Assembly: GCA_023105745.1 (NCBI GenBank)
Contig: JALGQZ010000006.1
Span: 33,123,686 to 33,187,685 of the forward strand
Origin: Austropuccinia psidii
Lineage: Eukaryota; Basidiomycota; Pucciniomycetes; Pucciniales; Sphaerophragmiaceae
Direction of reading: 5' to 3'
DNA: 64,000 bases
Part shown: in pieces, positions 21,952 through 35,540 of the stretch
How the letters are laid out: each line of letters opens with the position of its first letter
Numbering within the stretch: the stretch's first letter is position 1
Notes under the pieces: generated by a model
Seen by the model: the letters and a program-made list of their open reading frames with translations, nothing else
The model's database searches: none
Told to the model about the DNA's origin: nothing
Position numbers and translations under genes: made by a program

Positions 21952-24900
21952 ATTAACAACTAGCTGTCCAGCTTGATTTGGCTTGTTTCAAAAAAACAAG
22001 CCACACAGGTCAAGCTGTTTAGTACTGAAGCTTCCAAAAGGCAACCTGGTTGATAAATCAATCCAAATAACTTTGATTAATTAATAAAATTGGTGGGTTT
22101 GTTTGGAAACCAGCCTAGGTGAACCTGACATATAGCACACCTAAATTCATATTTCAAGTTAACTTTTGAAGTAATTTAGTCTTCCTTGGAATCTTTTTTA
22201 TCCCCACTAGCAATGCAAAACTTTAAAGAATTTGAAACCCACTTTGTATACCATATTGGATTCTTTCAACAGAAAAAATTTATTGTATTATTAAAAAATA
22301 TTTGTTGGAACTATTTCAATTTTTTTAAGTAGTCAGTCATCATTTCATGAAATTAAAAAAAACTTAAAGAAGAGATTTTTGAATGATGGTGTTTTATATT
22401 ATATATATATATATATTGAATGGCTTATTTTTTCTTTTCAATGCTTGAATTTGAACTCTTTAATTCTTGCTTTCAATAAGAATTACCAAAAAAGGAGAAA
22501 CACAATCAAAAATTGAAAATTGACATAATTGTTTTTGGGATTTCTTTTTTTTGGTTTTCAAACAAAAAAAATATAAATCATAACATCTTTGAATGGTTTT
22601 TTGATATCTTTTTTTAAAGCAAAATATATCAAAATTCTGTTTTTTTTTCACAAAAAAATAAGATAGGAAGTGTTTTTTTTAAGAGAAAACTTTAATATTA
22701 AGGAATAAAGCAGATATCAAGCCCCCCCCCCCACAAAAAAAAGAAAAGAAAAGAAGTAAATCTTTGTTAAGTTTTTTCTTGATAAAAAATAGTTTGTGAA
22801 ATTATATCAATTTTATCATAATTCTTGATCTTTATGAAATAAGATTATAAGATAGAAAAATAAATTTTGGATTTTTATTTTTTTATTTTTTTGAAAGAAA
22901 TTGAGAAAAAGAAAAGAAAAATAAGGCAATTGATAAGCTTAAATAAAAGAGAGATTTTACATTTTGAGCAAATGAGATTAAATAACTGTTTAGACAGGTA
23001 TGAATGATTGAGCGTGATTCAATATATATATATATAACCGGTTTGGTATAAATTTCTCAAGAAATTTGAACTCAATCAAAAATTTTATACTCCAGAAAAA
23101 TCTTCATGAGAATCAACACCTCACAAATCTTCCTTTTATAAAATAACTTCTGATTTTGTGAAATTAGCCTTCAATTGAAGATGTTTTTTTACTTGAACAA
23201 AGTGATTAATTAAAACATGGGTATCAGACTCTCCAAAAAGTGCTTCTTTTTTCATAGTTTTTAAGAAATATAACCCCTATTCCTCACCTCACCTTGATTA
23301 AAAAGATAAAGATACTATTTCTCCTCTGAGATTAAAATCTTTTGGTATACAAATTGAATTCTTCAATTTATAATTAAGCAACTAACACAAAATACATGAG
23401 AATCTTCAGAATAAAGAAATATCTGAAACCATCCCCCACTCCACAAATTGAAAGAGAGAAAATATTAAAAGGATTTAATGGTAAATTCCCTTGAACATTG
23501 ATTATTCTTTTTAATTAAGAAGAATGATTTTCAAAGGCCTGTAATTCAGTTTTCGAACTCTTTTTTAGGTTCCCAATATCAAAAAAAGATAATTATTAAA
23601 TATCCTCAATGTACTTACTAGCCTAAAACTATTGTATATAATTTCTGTAAAGCACCTTCATAGTGGAGGAATTTTAAAAATTGTGGAAAGGAAAATTCCC
23701 ATGAACCTATATATTGAATAATTAGTAATATGAAAGAAAATTTCCATCTGGATACAAAAAATCAGTATAGAGGACTCAGCTATCTGAGTCAGTAGTGGGC
23801 CAAATATTCTTCATTACGTCATAAGAATGTGTTATATATGGCACTGAGTTGTCTACAATTCTTTTATCTCCAGAAGAATTGATTCATTAAGAAATTATTT
23901 CTTGAAAAAACAACTTCTTTGGAGATTTCTGTTGGTATTTGAGGTTTCTTTTGGGCTGATGATGAAAATTATACTTACCATGATTCTAATTCTTTTTAAA
24001 TATTTTTTCGACCCACCCACACTAATTAGGTTTTTTCCTTATTAAAGTAAAGTCAGAAACAGAGTGAATATTGGAAGATATCATAATTAATTATTCCTAC
24101 AAATAACTTAATGATTTAATGACTACGAGAATCATAGGCTATATGCAATGAATTGAATTAAGTATATATCATGGATTTAATCATTTCAAACAATTAATTT
24201 TATCATATTATCAATTCTCGTGAAAATAAGAGTTCATTTTATCTTCCAACTTTTTGCAACTTCTCCAAATTATGTTAACAATTTACAATAAAATTTTAGA
24301 TCAATTTTAAAATTTTATATATACTTTGATTGATTGTTATTGGTTGAAATAAAATATAAGGGTTTTTACACATTTGAGAATCCCTCAGCTAATATCCTGG
24401 TTTACCCTTCTCTGACATTTTTCCCAGTTTTGGATTTATGTCATATAAATTCTTTTTCTTCTTAATTTTTATTGATAATTTTGTGACAAAATACTCACAT
24501 TTTATCTATATTATTCCAATAATATTGATTTTATTTTCATTTGGAATGTTTCTTCTTGTTTTTCTGATGTCCTTATTTTCTTACTTGTTGCTTGTTTCCT
24601 TCTTTGTGTTTCTGGTTATTTCTATATTATTCTTTTTATTTATTTTTTAATTTTTCTGTTGTTCAAGCTGAACTTTTTTGGTTCTTATTCAGTTTATCTT
24701 TAATTATTGGAAAAACTCTTTATTTGTTTTCTTTGACTTTTTTGATCTTTCTGTAAATTTATTTTAACTTTCCCCTTTTGATTGAATATTTTCTGATGGC
24801 TTTACATTCTTGTTAATTTTATTTGAATTCATTTTTTTCGATTTTTTTAAGTTTGCTGTTTTTTATAAGATTTTTCTTACTTTTTTTGTTACAATCTTTT

Positions 24901-25504
24901 TTTAATTATTGAGTTTGTTTTCAAAGTCTTGACTGTTATATTTTTTTAATTGTAATTTTTACTCTTTTTTTTTAAAATTTAATTTTTTTTCAGGAGGTGT
25001 GGATACTCGGAAATTATTGCATAAAACTGCTTTCAGGGTATATGTAATTATTTCTTTGCAAGAAGAATAGAGCAAAAAAACAAATATAATTGGAATCAGT
25101 GTAATGCACTTATTCCAAAGTATCTATGCCCCCAGCCTAAAAAAAAACTCAAAAAAAAAATCAATATGAAAAATTGAAATTGAAATTTAAAAATAAAATG
25201 GAAGAAAAAGATATGATAAATAATGCAACAATAACAAAAATAAGCAAAATTAATTAAAAAATAACTCAAAAATTAGAAATAAAATTAGATAGATTGAAAT
25301 TCTCAATATAGAAAGAAAAAAGAAAAAAATACCAAAAAAATTCAAGAAATTTAAAAAAGGTATAAAAGAGGGTACCAAAATATTAAAAATAACTGAAAAT
25401 GAATTTCAAGTTAAAAACGAAATACAAAAAATCATATAAGAAAGCTCAATAGATTAAGAAAAACATAGATATTATTTCTTAAAGAAAATATTACAAATAC
25501 TATG
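21952..25504. other. Unassigned AT-rich sequence
   Basis: It contains a (TA)n tract near 22400, a C-run near 22723 and another (TA)n near 23020. A T-rich stretch (about 24430-24990) is followed by an A-rich one (about 25120-25480). Near 25125 a segment whose reverse complement is GGCTGGGGGCATAGA faintly recalls the Gypsy D primer site, but not enough to call. No convincing gene was seen; the 70-codon frame at 24438 is a low-complexity hydrophobic artefact. Confidence 0.45.
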
Positions 25505-27318
25505 AAGAGATAATTCTTGAAGAGAAATTATATAAAAACAAAGACTACTAGATAAAAAATATATATAGAACATTCAGAGAAAACCTACTTAAACTGTTTA
25601 TTTAATACAATAAGTCAAATAAAGCAGTTAAAGTATTTATTTAATGTTTATAAGTTAAATCCATCCCAAAAATCAATATTTTTAAAGAAATAAATAAGTT
25701 TCATGAAAAAAATAAAATTCAAACATTTTCAGAGGAAATTGGTGGATTTTGAAAGATATTCAAAAGAGCAGTTTTATAAGATAAAATGAATTATTGGTCA
25801 TTACAATAATATAATATTAACTCTATTATTTCAATTCTTTGTTCAAAATTTATATAGAATAAAATAACCCAAGAATTACTTTGACAATGCAAATTCATAT
25901 TTATTGAAACATTACCTGTTTGAAGGTCTAATTTTATTTATTGAATCATTATGATAGACAAAAAGAGTAATTTGAAGACTTATTTTATTCCTTCAGAGAA
26001 GCTCTCATGATCAATAATTGATAGAGAAGAAATTCCAAGGTCAAAACTGAAAAATAATTCTTAAAATAAGTTAACTTATTTTTCATTTCAATTTAAAGTT
26101 ACCAGTATTATTGTTAACTCCGAGTAGCTTTAATCCTAATTTAAGTTGATTATTTTGAGTTTTAATGTAGAATTAATTTATTTATATTAAATCTCATCAC
26201 ATGGAAAGCCTAGAAACAAACTTTTAAGAAAAAATCTGTTAAATATGATTTTTTTTGATTTTTACATAAATTACCAATTTCTTTAAGCATAATCAAAAGA
26301 GTTATTTTCAAGGCTCAATACTAAATAATCTTAATGATAAAAGATAATTAAGATTTGATTCATAAGCTGATAAAATTAATTTGCTAGCTGTGCAAAATTT
26401 CCAAGCAAATTCATTGAGAATTTGATTTTTTATGAGTTTTAGAAGTTCTTGTTATTTTTCCATGGAAAAATAGAAATACACACTAAACCTTAATTTTCGA
26501 TAAGGTTTCAATTCTTTTGAATTTAATTTTAAGCTTATTAAAGATTATTTAAACTTAATTAAGCTTTTAAAGATCTTAAAACTTTTACCACAATGCTGCA
26601 TATAGGGATTTGCCTTTGGCAGCTTGTAATTCCTGTCCAAAAGGGGAATAAACCAGTTTGAACTTTGTTTTTGAATTAAAGTCTAATCTTAAAATTTAAA
26701 TAAGGTTGAAAATTGTTTCATACATGAGGAAAACATTATTTGTGCTCTTTCAGATCACAAATGTTGGGTTCTCTGGCACTTTTTGCCTTCTTTCTGTTGT
26801 CCCACCTGTTTGTGTGAATTTTGCCCTTTTATTTATTTGAAGCCATAGGATGGATTTAAACCAATTTAAATTGAGCTCATGTAGGATTTCCAGCCTTTAT
26901 GGTAAATCCTTAGCCAATTCAGTAAAGATACATAACACCTCAATTTAAACTGAATTTTTGTAAGTTTCCATAAACCTTATGCAATTTCAAAATTAAGCTC
27001 AAAATTAACAATTTAGAAATTTTAATAAAATTTTTAAAAATGTATAATTTTACTGTAAGATTCTCAAACCTTCCAATACAACAGGAGATAGTCATTTTTG
27101 GGTATGACACCCTATGAGTCTACCCTAGGTTAGTTTTGGCATAGAACCCAAAAAAGACATAATATTTAGAAAGTTTGTTTATTGAAAAGAAATTTATAGT
27201 TATTTTTTGGTAATTTTTTATTTAAGTTCATTTGGTTAGTCCTCTTATGGCTAGATCAAATGTATAAAAATCTCTTTGTGGACTTATGGCTATGTCATAC
27301 ATACCTCACAGCCTCACA
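25505..27318 (-). repeat. Element C 3' LTR, truncated
   Basis: It aligns with the right C LTR and with the A LTRs from the TAATTCTTGAAGAGAAATT region to the CCTCACA end. About 360 bp expected at the outer end are missing. Confidence 0.85.
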
Positions 27319-27370
27319 TTTCCTACCACCAAAAGATTTTTACTACAATTTTTAATTGATAAGTATAACC
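27319..27370 (-). other. Element C polypurine tract and start of interior
   Basis: The coding strand has the same GGTGGTAGGAAA-type tract beside the LTR as in element A. Element B cuts in directly after this. Confidence 0.6.
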
Positions 27371-27375
27371 CCAAT

Positions 27376-29203
27376 TGTAAGGTGTGGATATGAAACTTTG
27401 ATTAGAAATCAAGTACTTTTCCTGTCCTCAAAATTTGTATAAGGTAAAAAATCAATTGAAAATAGTAAGAGATATTATTTTTAGGATAAAACACGCCAAA
27501 TTCATTGTTTATAACTTTATTAGTATAAAAAAATAATATTATAAAGATTTATTGTTTTACCAACAATAAAGATTTATCCAAAAATACTCTACAAGAGATA
27601 TTTAAGGCTACAAAAGAAATTTCTTCAAGAGAAATTTCAATTGGAATTAATTGAGCAAATAACTGCAAGCAATTAATTAAAGAACAAATTCTTTAAAAAG
27701 AATATTAAAGAGAAAACACACCCAAAAGTGACCAGAGTGAATCTGGAGAAAAAGTGACAAAGTTTACAGTGATGAAAGATGCTTTAATTCACTTTTGGGG
27801 TGGTTCAGGGGTAAAAATGATTATAAAAGTTACCAACAATGATTATAATGATTTTTTTCACGTGGTTAAAAGGTTTAAAATTATTTAAGAGAGGTGGTTG
27901 GAATCTTTTATTGATTGGTTTAACAATGTTTAAACTAATTATAAAAGGAAAAGATTCTAACATGAAGAGAAAAGTGGGGCAAAGAAGACATTCTTATATA
28001 GCCATCAATTTTCTTACTCCAAAAGTAAAATTTACTCTTGTCAGTCGTGAAAAACAGTCTGACAACGGAAAAGCCAATTATGGCATCATTGAACCCTGGT
28101 TTGGACCAAAAAGGGCTGGTTTAAGCCATTTTTAGCCATTTCAGACCCTTAAATCAGCCATTACTATAGCAATACCTGTTCTAGAGCCTTCAAAGCACGT
28201 CAGAATGTGTGTAAGAGACGTAGAAACCAGTTAAAACTTTTTTGACTATGATTGTTTTATCTTAAGGGTAGTTTTACCCTCTTGGCAACAGCTAAAACTA
28301 CCCCAGTTGGTATCAAAACCTCATCATCAATTGAGTCCACAGACCCTGTAGCTCAATTCCAGGCCAAAAGTGATGAACATTTGCATGAATTTTGACACCA
28401 CACGCCTGTCAGAAAGGATTTTGGGGGTCTAGCTCCCCCTTAGAGCTGGAGTTCCTTTCCCCCCCCAAATTTAATCTTTCCAATTTATTTTTCCTTTAAT
28501 TCCTCATCATGTATTATACTTATAATTTACATATGTAATTCAATTGGATTGTACAGTACAATACAGTAATAATTGATACCTCATATGTAAATCAAAGTTC
28601 ATCTATGTAATACACGCACACATTTTGACATTTCAATTGAATTCAATTGAAAATACTTCAATTCCTCATAACTTCTAAACTAAACACAACACCTCAACTT
28701 TAACACAAAAATCGATGGTTAACACCACATGTGGTGTGAATTAAATTAAAGTTTTGAGGATTTTCAGCTTTTGTATTGAAAATACTAAAAACTTAATTTA
28801 AGCTTATTTAGAGTTGAGTTACAAACATTTCACCCAGAGGTAACCCCACCTGATTTTTTATGAGGAATCCAATGATGAAATAAATTTTATATGTTTATTT
28901 ATTGGATAAAAAGCTATAATAATTTTTATTTAACTTTTTTCCAAATTTATTTATTTTTTTACAATTTTGTTAAAAATTCAGTTTTACTTAATTTTTTCAA
29001 GTATAAATGTAATTTTATAATTCCAAAATTTAATGTAATTTTCTTTTTAAATTGTAATTAAATTTTTAATTTTGAATATAATTTTATATTTATATTTTGA
29101 TTTTTTATCTTAATAATATAAATAAATTTATTTTATTTATATTTATATGTTAATTTTGTATTTGTGGTCTTTTGGGTATGTGAAATTACCTCTAAGGCTC
29201 ACA
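27376..29203 (-). repeat. Element B 3' LTR (1828 bp)
   Basis: It ends AAGGCTCACA on the plus strand. It contains a GC hairpin, GGGGGTCTAGCTCCCCC (28423-28439), which is also present in the solo B LTR and the 5' LTR. Short open frames inside (for example 27839-28135) are not genes. Confidence 0.94.
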
Positions 29204-29223
29204 TTCCCTCCCCCTAAAAAAGA
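29204..29223 (-). other. Element B polypurine tract
   Basis: The coding strand ends in AGGGGGAGGGAA directly beside the LTR. Confidence 0.75.
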
Positions 29224-29226
29224 ATA

Positions 29227-29478
29227 TTACTTTGTGATATTGGTATTTCTAGTGTGTCTGAATATCCTGAGGAGTTTGGTAGCTTCTGGTATATATTTTT
29301 CTTCTAACCATTCATCTTCACAAGTTGGGTCACTGTACCTAACAAGGTATTCCCTTACTTTCTTGGTTCTTAATTTTCTTTCTTTAAGAACTTTGGTGAT
29401 TTTCTTAGTACCAGATGTCTCAATAGGAGGTATAACTTGGGGAATCTTATTCCTCAAGGGAAATTTTTCAGCATCACT
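29227..29478 (-). pseudogene. Element B chromodomain (C-terminus of pol)
   Basis: The chromodomain reads KVREYLVRYSDPTCEDEWLE with a following helix (PEATKLLRIFR). It is joined through EKFPLRNKIPQV to the integrase C-terminus, but an X solo LTR (29484-30922) now separates the two. The chromodomain half is otherwise clean. Confidence 0.88.
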
Positions 29479-29483
29479 AGATT

Positions 29484-30922
29484 TGTCAGCCTATGACTCG
29501 AAACCAGAGCACAAGAATGACAGCCAAAATACCATAAACCAATGGTATAGCCAAGATACCACCAAAACATGGAGCTGAGCCAAATCAGCTCAAAAGGTAT
29601 CAAACAAAAGAGGAAACTCACCTCTTCCTGAAAATATAAGTCCCATCACCATAGGACTAAGAATAACAAAGTTATTCCTGCTCAAAGTTATTGCTGAGCA
29701 CAAACCTTAATTTTCACCTCTCATCTAAAAACTAGAAGGAGAGGCTTAACCCCATCAAATGGGTACTAAAAATGAAGCTCTAAGCCAGGGCTATCCAATG
29801 GTACCAGCCAAACTGAGCTAGCACCAATATTACTGGAGTTATGGTCAATTTCAGGCCAAATAAGGGTGAACAAAACATTCACCTCTCATCTAACTTCTAC
29901 AGTTTTAGTGTGGGATACCTGAAGTGGGGTCGTTTTGGAAAGAGCACAATCAGGGCTATCTGATGGTGTCATCCACTTCCTCATATCTCAACTACTGCAG
30001 AAGTTATGGGGCAAACAAGCTCAATACAGCTTTTTGCCTAAAATACGCAAATGTACAAAAATCTTGTGCATGGGATAACTTTGCCATATTTAATGATACC
30101 CATATCAAATGAGGTACCATTGTGTAGAGCACATACAGGGCTACAGACCGAACCAACATTGAGGTTGATATCTCAAGTATTGCCAAAGTTATGGCTGTTT
30201 TAAGGTTAAATTCCCACCTGCTGTCATATACAGCCTTACCATGGGATAATATCCCATAATCATGAATATGAGGTATCAAATAGACAAAGAAGCATGTTTT
30301 TACTTCAATACCTCATATGTCAGTCAATACTGGGGTCCCATACCGTTTCTGTACAGCATTCTACGCGTCATACACGTCAGAATCAGGCTGTGAGGTCCCC
30401 AGATGAAAATTTTCACCCTGTATTGGTGAAAACCACCCAGATGTGGTTTCAAAACCACATCTGAGCCCAATACAGGCTATACAGGCTGTTTGCAAACCAC
30501 AAGCCAGTACTAGAAAGTGAAAAAATCTTCACTTCCTCTACGTGGAAAGGTCTAGCACCCTTTCCACCCCATTTCAGGATAAAAAGGAGGCTTTTCACAG
30601 CCAGAATTGTCTCCTCATCCTGCTCTTGAATACCCTACATAGTAAACTGTCAAAAACAGTTTTACTCTTGGGTAATAAACAGGTATAATTATATATTTAA
30701 TTGTTGTAACTCTTATTATAGTAACCCAACTGGTAAGATTGCACCCTGGGTTCTCAGTAGCGCTCACCACCACTATTATCCAATAGTAGAACCCCTTAAT
30801 TATATTGTAAATCATCTTTAAAAACCCAAAACCCTTATTTTAAATCAATTTTCTATGTGTCACAGTCATAATTCTAGTTGTAAATACCCTTATTACCACT
30901 TCAATATAGACTCAGCCTGACA
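29484..30922 (-). mobile_element. Solo LTR of family X, copy 2, inside element B pol
   Basis: The unit is 1439 bp, in reverse orientation to copies 1 and 3, with a perfect target duplication AGATT (29479-29483 and 30923-30927). It interrupts element B between the integrase tail and the chromodomain. It gives the uninterrupted form of copy 1: its sequence around 30320-30335 spans the CAGTATT point where the Copia landed in copy 1. It has no coding capacity. Confidence 0.92.
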
Positions 30923-31977
30923 AGATTTATATGGCTTTATCACGCTCACTGGAAATGTAGGATGCTTATTGCTAAGTGCTTCAGATAACTCTACTTCAAC
31001 AGAATTTTCTCCATGGAGGGCCTTAATAACAAAAGTTCCTGCAAAGGAGTTGTTCAGCTTTTTACATCCTTTGATGTTATGGAAGTTAGTGGTAGATACA
31101 AGAACTAGGTCCCCCACTTTGAAATCTGGAGTTGCATGTGATTTATCCCATTTGTCTTTAGCATATGCAAAAGAGTCCTTCATGCACCTTACTGCATGCT
31201 TTCTAGCTTTGTCTAGCATTCCTTTGAAGCTAGAAGCTGTGGGATGTATTTCAATTAAGTCTTTACTCAAGGAATCTTGGGGTAACTTGGGGTTCCATCC
31301 TTTTTCTAGAATAGCAGGAGTCTGATTGGTACTGGCATGGATTGATGTTTTATATGCTAATTCCAGTGCTGGCAACAGAGTACACCAATCATGGGTAAAT
31401 CCATCACAATCTTTGAATTCAAGGCCATATGCACAAAGTCTTCTCACCATGTCCTCTAAGGTTTGGATCATCCTTTCAGCCAGGCCATCAGTTTGTGGGT
31501 GGTAGGCTGTAGAGAAAGACAGTTTAGTGCCAAATAATTGGTGAAGATTTGTCCATAGTGCTGAAGTGAATTTGGGATCCCTATCACTAATGATATTTGT
31601 AAATATTCCAGTCCATGACACTACTCTATTCCATATCAGAAGAGCTGTATCCATGGCTGTATCATCCTTGTGACATGGTAAAAAGATTGGAGTTTTACTG
31701 AATCTGTCCACAATTACTAGGAAAGCATTATAGCTTCTGTCACCTCCTGGTGGTAGGCCAGTTACCCAATCCATATGGACAATTTCCCAAGGTCTGCTTG
31801 GTTCTTGGATTTTTATCATATTTCCAAGTCTCTTGCCAGTGGATTTATTTGCCTTTTGGCATCTGTCACAGGTCTTTCAATACTCTGAAACATCTTTCTG
31901 CCACATTGGCCACCATATGCAGGTCTTTACTTTCTCTCTTGTTGTGTCTTCAGACAGATGTCCTGAAAAGGGGCTAT
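30923..31977 (-). pseudogene. Element B integrase, core and C-terminal part
   Basis: Core motifs are HMDWVTGLPPGGD, SDRDPKF and GLAERMIQT, so DDE is intact in this piece. HPTFPVSVIKPY is the C-terminal strand before the X insertion. Near 31880 an in-frame TGA lies just before TCDRCQKA of the zinc finger. The solo B LTR (31978-33791) splits the integrase N-terminus from this part. Confidence 0.92.
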
Positions 31978-33791
31978 TGTAAGGTGTGGATATGAAACTT
32001 TGATTAAAAATCAAGTACTTTTCCTGTCCTCAAAACTTGTATAAGGTAAAAAATCAATTAAAAATAGTATGAAATATTATTTTTAAGAGAAAACACGCCA
32101 ATTTTATTGTTTATAACTTTATTAGTATAAAACAATAATATTATAAAAATTTATTGTTTTACCAACAATAAAAATTTATCCAAAAAATACTCTTCAAGAG
32201 ATATTTTAAGGCTACAAAAGAAATTTCTTCAAGAGCAATTTCAATTGGAATTAATTGAGAAAAGAGCTGCAAGAAATTAATTAAAGAACAAATTATTTAA
32301 AAAGAATATTAAAGAGAAAACACGCCCAAAAGTGACCAGAGTGAATTTGGAAACAAAGTGACAAAGTTAACAGTGATGAAAGATGCTTTAATTCACTTTT
32401 GGGGTGGTTCAGGGGTAAAAATGATTATAATAATTTTTTGACGTGGTTAAAAGGTTTCATAATGATATAAGAAAGGTGGTTGGAATCGTTTATTGATTGG
32501 TTTAACAATGTTTAAACTAATTATAAAAGGAAAAGATTCTAACATGAAGAGAAAAGTGGGGCAAAGAAGACATTCTTTTATAGCCATCAATTCTCTTATT
32601 CCAAAAGTAAAATTTACTCTTGTCAGTCGTGAAAAACAGTCTGACAACAGAAAAGCTAATAATGGAATCATTGAACCCTGGTTTAGACCAAAAAGGGCTG
32701 GTTTAAGCCATTTTTAGCCATTTTTAGCCATTTTAGACCCTTAAATCAGCCATTACTATAGCAATACCAGGCCTAGAGCGTCCAAACCACGTCAGAATGT
32801 GTGTCAGAGACGTAGAAACCAGTTAAAACTGTTTTTACTATGATTGTTTTATCTTAAGGGTAGTTTTACCCTCTTGGCAACAGCTAAAACTACCCCAGTT
32901 GGTATCAAAACCTCATCATCAATTGAGTCCACAGACCCTGTAGCTCAATTCCAGGCCAAAAGTGATGAACGTTTGCATGGATTTTGACACCACACGCCTG
33001 TCAGAAAGGATTTTGGGGGTCTAGCTCCCCCTTAGAGCTGGAGTTCCTTTCCCCCCCAAATTTAATCTTTCCAATTTATTTTTCCTTTAATTCCTCATCA
33101 TGTATTATACTTATAATTTACATATGTAATTCAATTGGATTGTACAGTACAATACAGTAATAATTGACACCTCATATGTAAATCAAAGTTCACTCATGTA
33201 ATACACATGCACATTTTGCCATTTCAATTGAATTCAATTGAAAATACTTCAATTCCTCATAACTTCTAAACTAAACACAACACCTCAATTTTAACACAAA
33301 AATTGATGGTTAACACCACATGTGGTGTGAATTAAATTAAGGTTTTGAGGATTTTCAACTTTTGCATTGAAAATACTAAAAACTTAATTTAAGCTTATTT
33401 AGAGTTGAGTTACAAGAATTCACTCAGAGGTGACCCCACCTGATTTTTTATGAGGAATCCAATGGTGAAATCAGTTTTATGTGTTTATTTATTGGATAAA
33501 AAGTTATAATAATTTTTATTTAACTTTTTTCCAAATTTATTTATTTTTTCATAATTTTGTTAAAATTTCATTTTTACTTAATTTTTTCAAGTATAAAAGT
33601 AATTTTATACTTACAAAATTTAATGTATTTTTATTTTTAAATTGTAATTAATTTTTTATTTTTAATATAATTTTATATTTATATTTTGATTTTTATTTTA
33701 ATAATATAAATAAATTTATTTTATTTATATTAATAAGTTATTTTTGTATTTGTGGTCTTTTGGGTATATGAAATTACCTCTAAGGCTCACA
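31978..33791 (-). mobile_element. Solo LTR of the B family, inside element B integrase
   Basis: The unit is 1814 bp with a perfect 5-bp target duplication GCTAT (31973-31977 and 33792-33796). It matches the two B LTRs end to end. Because it has its own duplication, it is a separate insertion reduced to a solo LTR, not a rearranged end of B. Confidence 0.94.
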
Positions 33792-35540
33792 GCTATTGTG
33801 GCATTCTTTCAGTACAATATTGATTAATGACCTGTCTACAACTGTCATGACACATGTGTGTTTGGTCCTGTGGTAAATTATACCATCCAGTAGGTTAAAT
33901 CTTCCTTCATCATAAGACTTTTTCCATACTTCATCCAAGGCATGTATTAGAGAGTTGTCTTTACAGTCTTTGTTAAGTAGTTGGCATAAGATGCTACAAT
34001 TCTTATCTTGAGTGTAACTACTTCTGACTTCTTCAAATAAGGTGGTGTTCAAGTATGTAACACTTATTCCTTCTATTGGAATTTGTGGTGAAGCTTCTTC
34101 TGGCACATAAGCAGGATTATCAATATTATTTGGTAATGGCAATCTTCTTAGTCCATCTGCATTCTTATTAATATTCCCATCCTTATGAACAATAGCCATA
34201 TTTCCTCTGTATTCTTGTATGGCTATTTGCCATCTGAGCATATGTCTGTTGGGTGTTTTCATGTTTAAAAGTGATTTGACAGATGTACAATCTGTTATCA
34301 CCTCAAAAACACATCCCTCCAAGAAGTAGTTTAATTTTTCCAAGGCCCAGACAAGACATAGACATTCCATTTGACTTGCTCCATATCTGGATTCAGTTGG
34401 TTTGATTTGCCTGGATATGAAACATATGGGTCCTTCTACAGGTTTATCATTTATGATCTGAACTTGGTGAAGTGCAGCACCCAGTCCGTTCCCTGATGCA
34501 TCAATATACAGTTTGAAAGGCAATTTAACGTCTGGCATCAGTAAGAGTGGAGCAGTGGTCAAGGATTCTCTTAGAGAATCAAAAGCTTTGACTCTGTCAA
34601 CAGTCATTTCAAATACTGTGTCTTTGTCACACAATTTATAAAGTGGTCTTGCTATGTATGAAAAATCTTTAATGTGTTTCCTGTAATATCCTGCAAAACC
34701 TAAGAATGACGGAATTTCCTTCTTGTTCTGAGGGATGGGTTTTAGCAATACTGCTGCGACTTTGTTTTTGTCAATTCCAAGGGATAAACCAGATACAACA
34801 TGTCCTAGTGCCTTAAGTTCTTTAAATCCAAAATGGCATTTCTTCAAGGAGATTTTCATGTTTACTGATTGAACTTTTGTCAAAACTCTGGACAATCTGT
34901 ACATGTGCTCCTCCCAAGTCTTGGAACAGCCTATAATGTCATCAATGTTAATGATTAACCATCCCTCTGAGAGTTCTTTAGGGAAGATTTCATTCATCAT
35001 TATTTGGAAGTGTGAAGGTGCATCTTTGATACCAAAGGGCATCCTCAAGTATTCATACACTCCACAATGAACAATAATTCTCAAGTATTTTCTTGCTCTT
35101 GGTGTCACCACATTTTGATGGAATCCTTTAAGGGCATCCATAGTAGTTATATACACTGCTTGAGATATTTGAGTAAGGGAAATTTGGATTTTTGGTATTG
35201 GGTATCTGTCTGGAACAGTGTAAGTGTTCAGGGCTCTAAAGTCCCCAACCATTCTGGATTTTCCATTATGCCATTCCACAATGACTGGTGTAGTTATTTC
35301 TACTTCTTCATTGTGGCCTACATTTCTTATTACCCCAAGGTCCAGAAGTTCTTTGAAATGAATTTCTAGAGCTTCTCTTTATTTTGGACTTGCTGGATAT
35401 GCAGGTCTTCTTACGAGAAGTGGATAAGGTCTCTCAATGTTAAGAATGATGTCAACTTCATGACCAATAATTGCTCCTAGAGGTTATTTGTCTGAAGCAA
35501 ATGCTCCTCTGTGGTCATACAAAAGGGAAGAAAGTTCATT
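33792..35540 (-). pseudogene. Element B reverse transcriptase, RNase H and integrase start
   Basis: The long open frame begins at about 35279 (499 codons). RT motifs are [33 protein letters not shown] and, in place of [16 protein letters not shown] (Tyr to Asn). RNase H reads [17 protein letters not shown], and [17 protein letters not shown] is unbroken where A has a stop. In-frame stops lie at about 35385, 35486 and 35541 in the protease-RT linker. The frame ends in the solo B LTR. Confidence 0.92.

Noticed and set aside
24438..24650. 70-codon hydrophobic frame resembling a membrane peptide
   Set aside because: It lies in a T-rich low-complexity stretch where Phe/Leu/Ile codons arise by composition alone.
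27839..28135. 98-codon frame repeated at 32493 and 39206
   Set aside because: It recurs because it lies in B-family LTRs. Length and start vary between copies and it runs opposite to the element, so it is not a gene.
30004..30279. 91-codon minus-strand frame inside the X LTR
   Set aside because: It is not kept open in the other two X copies, so it is chance.
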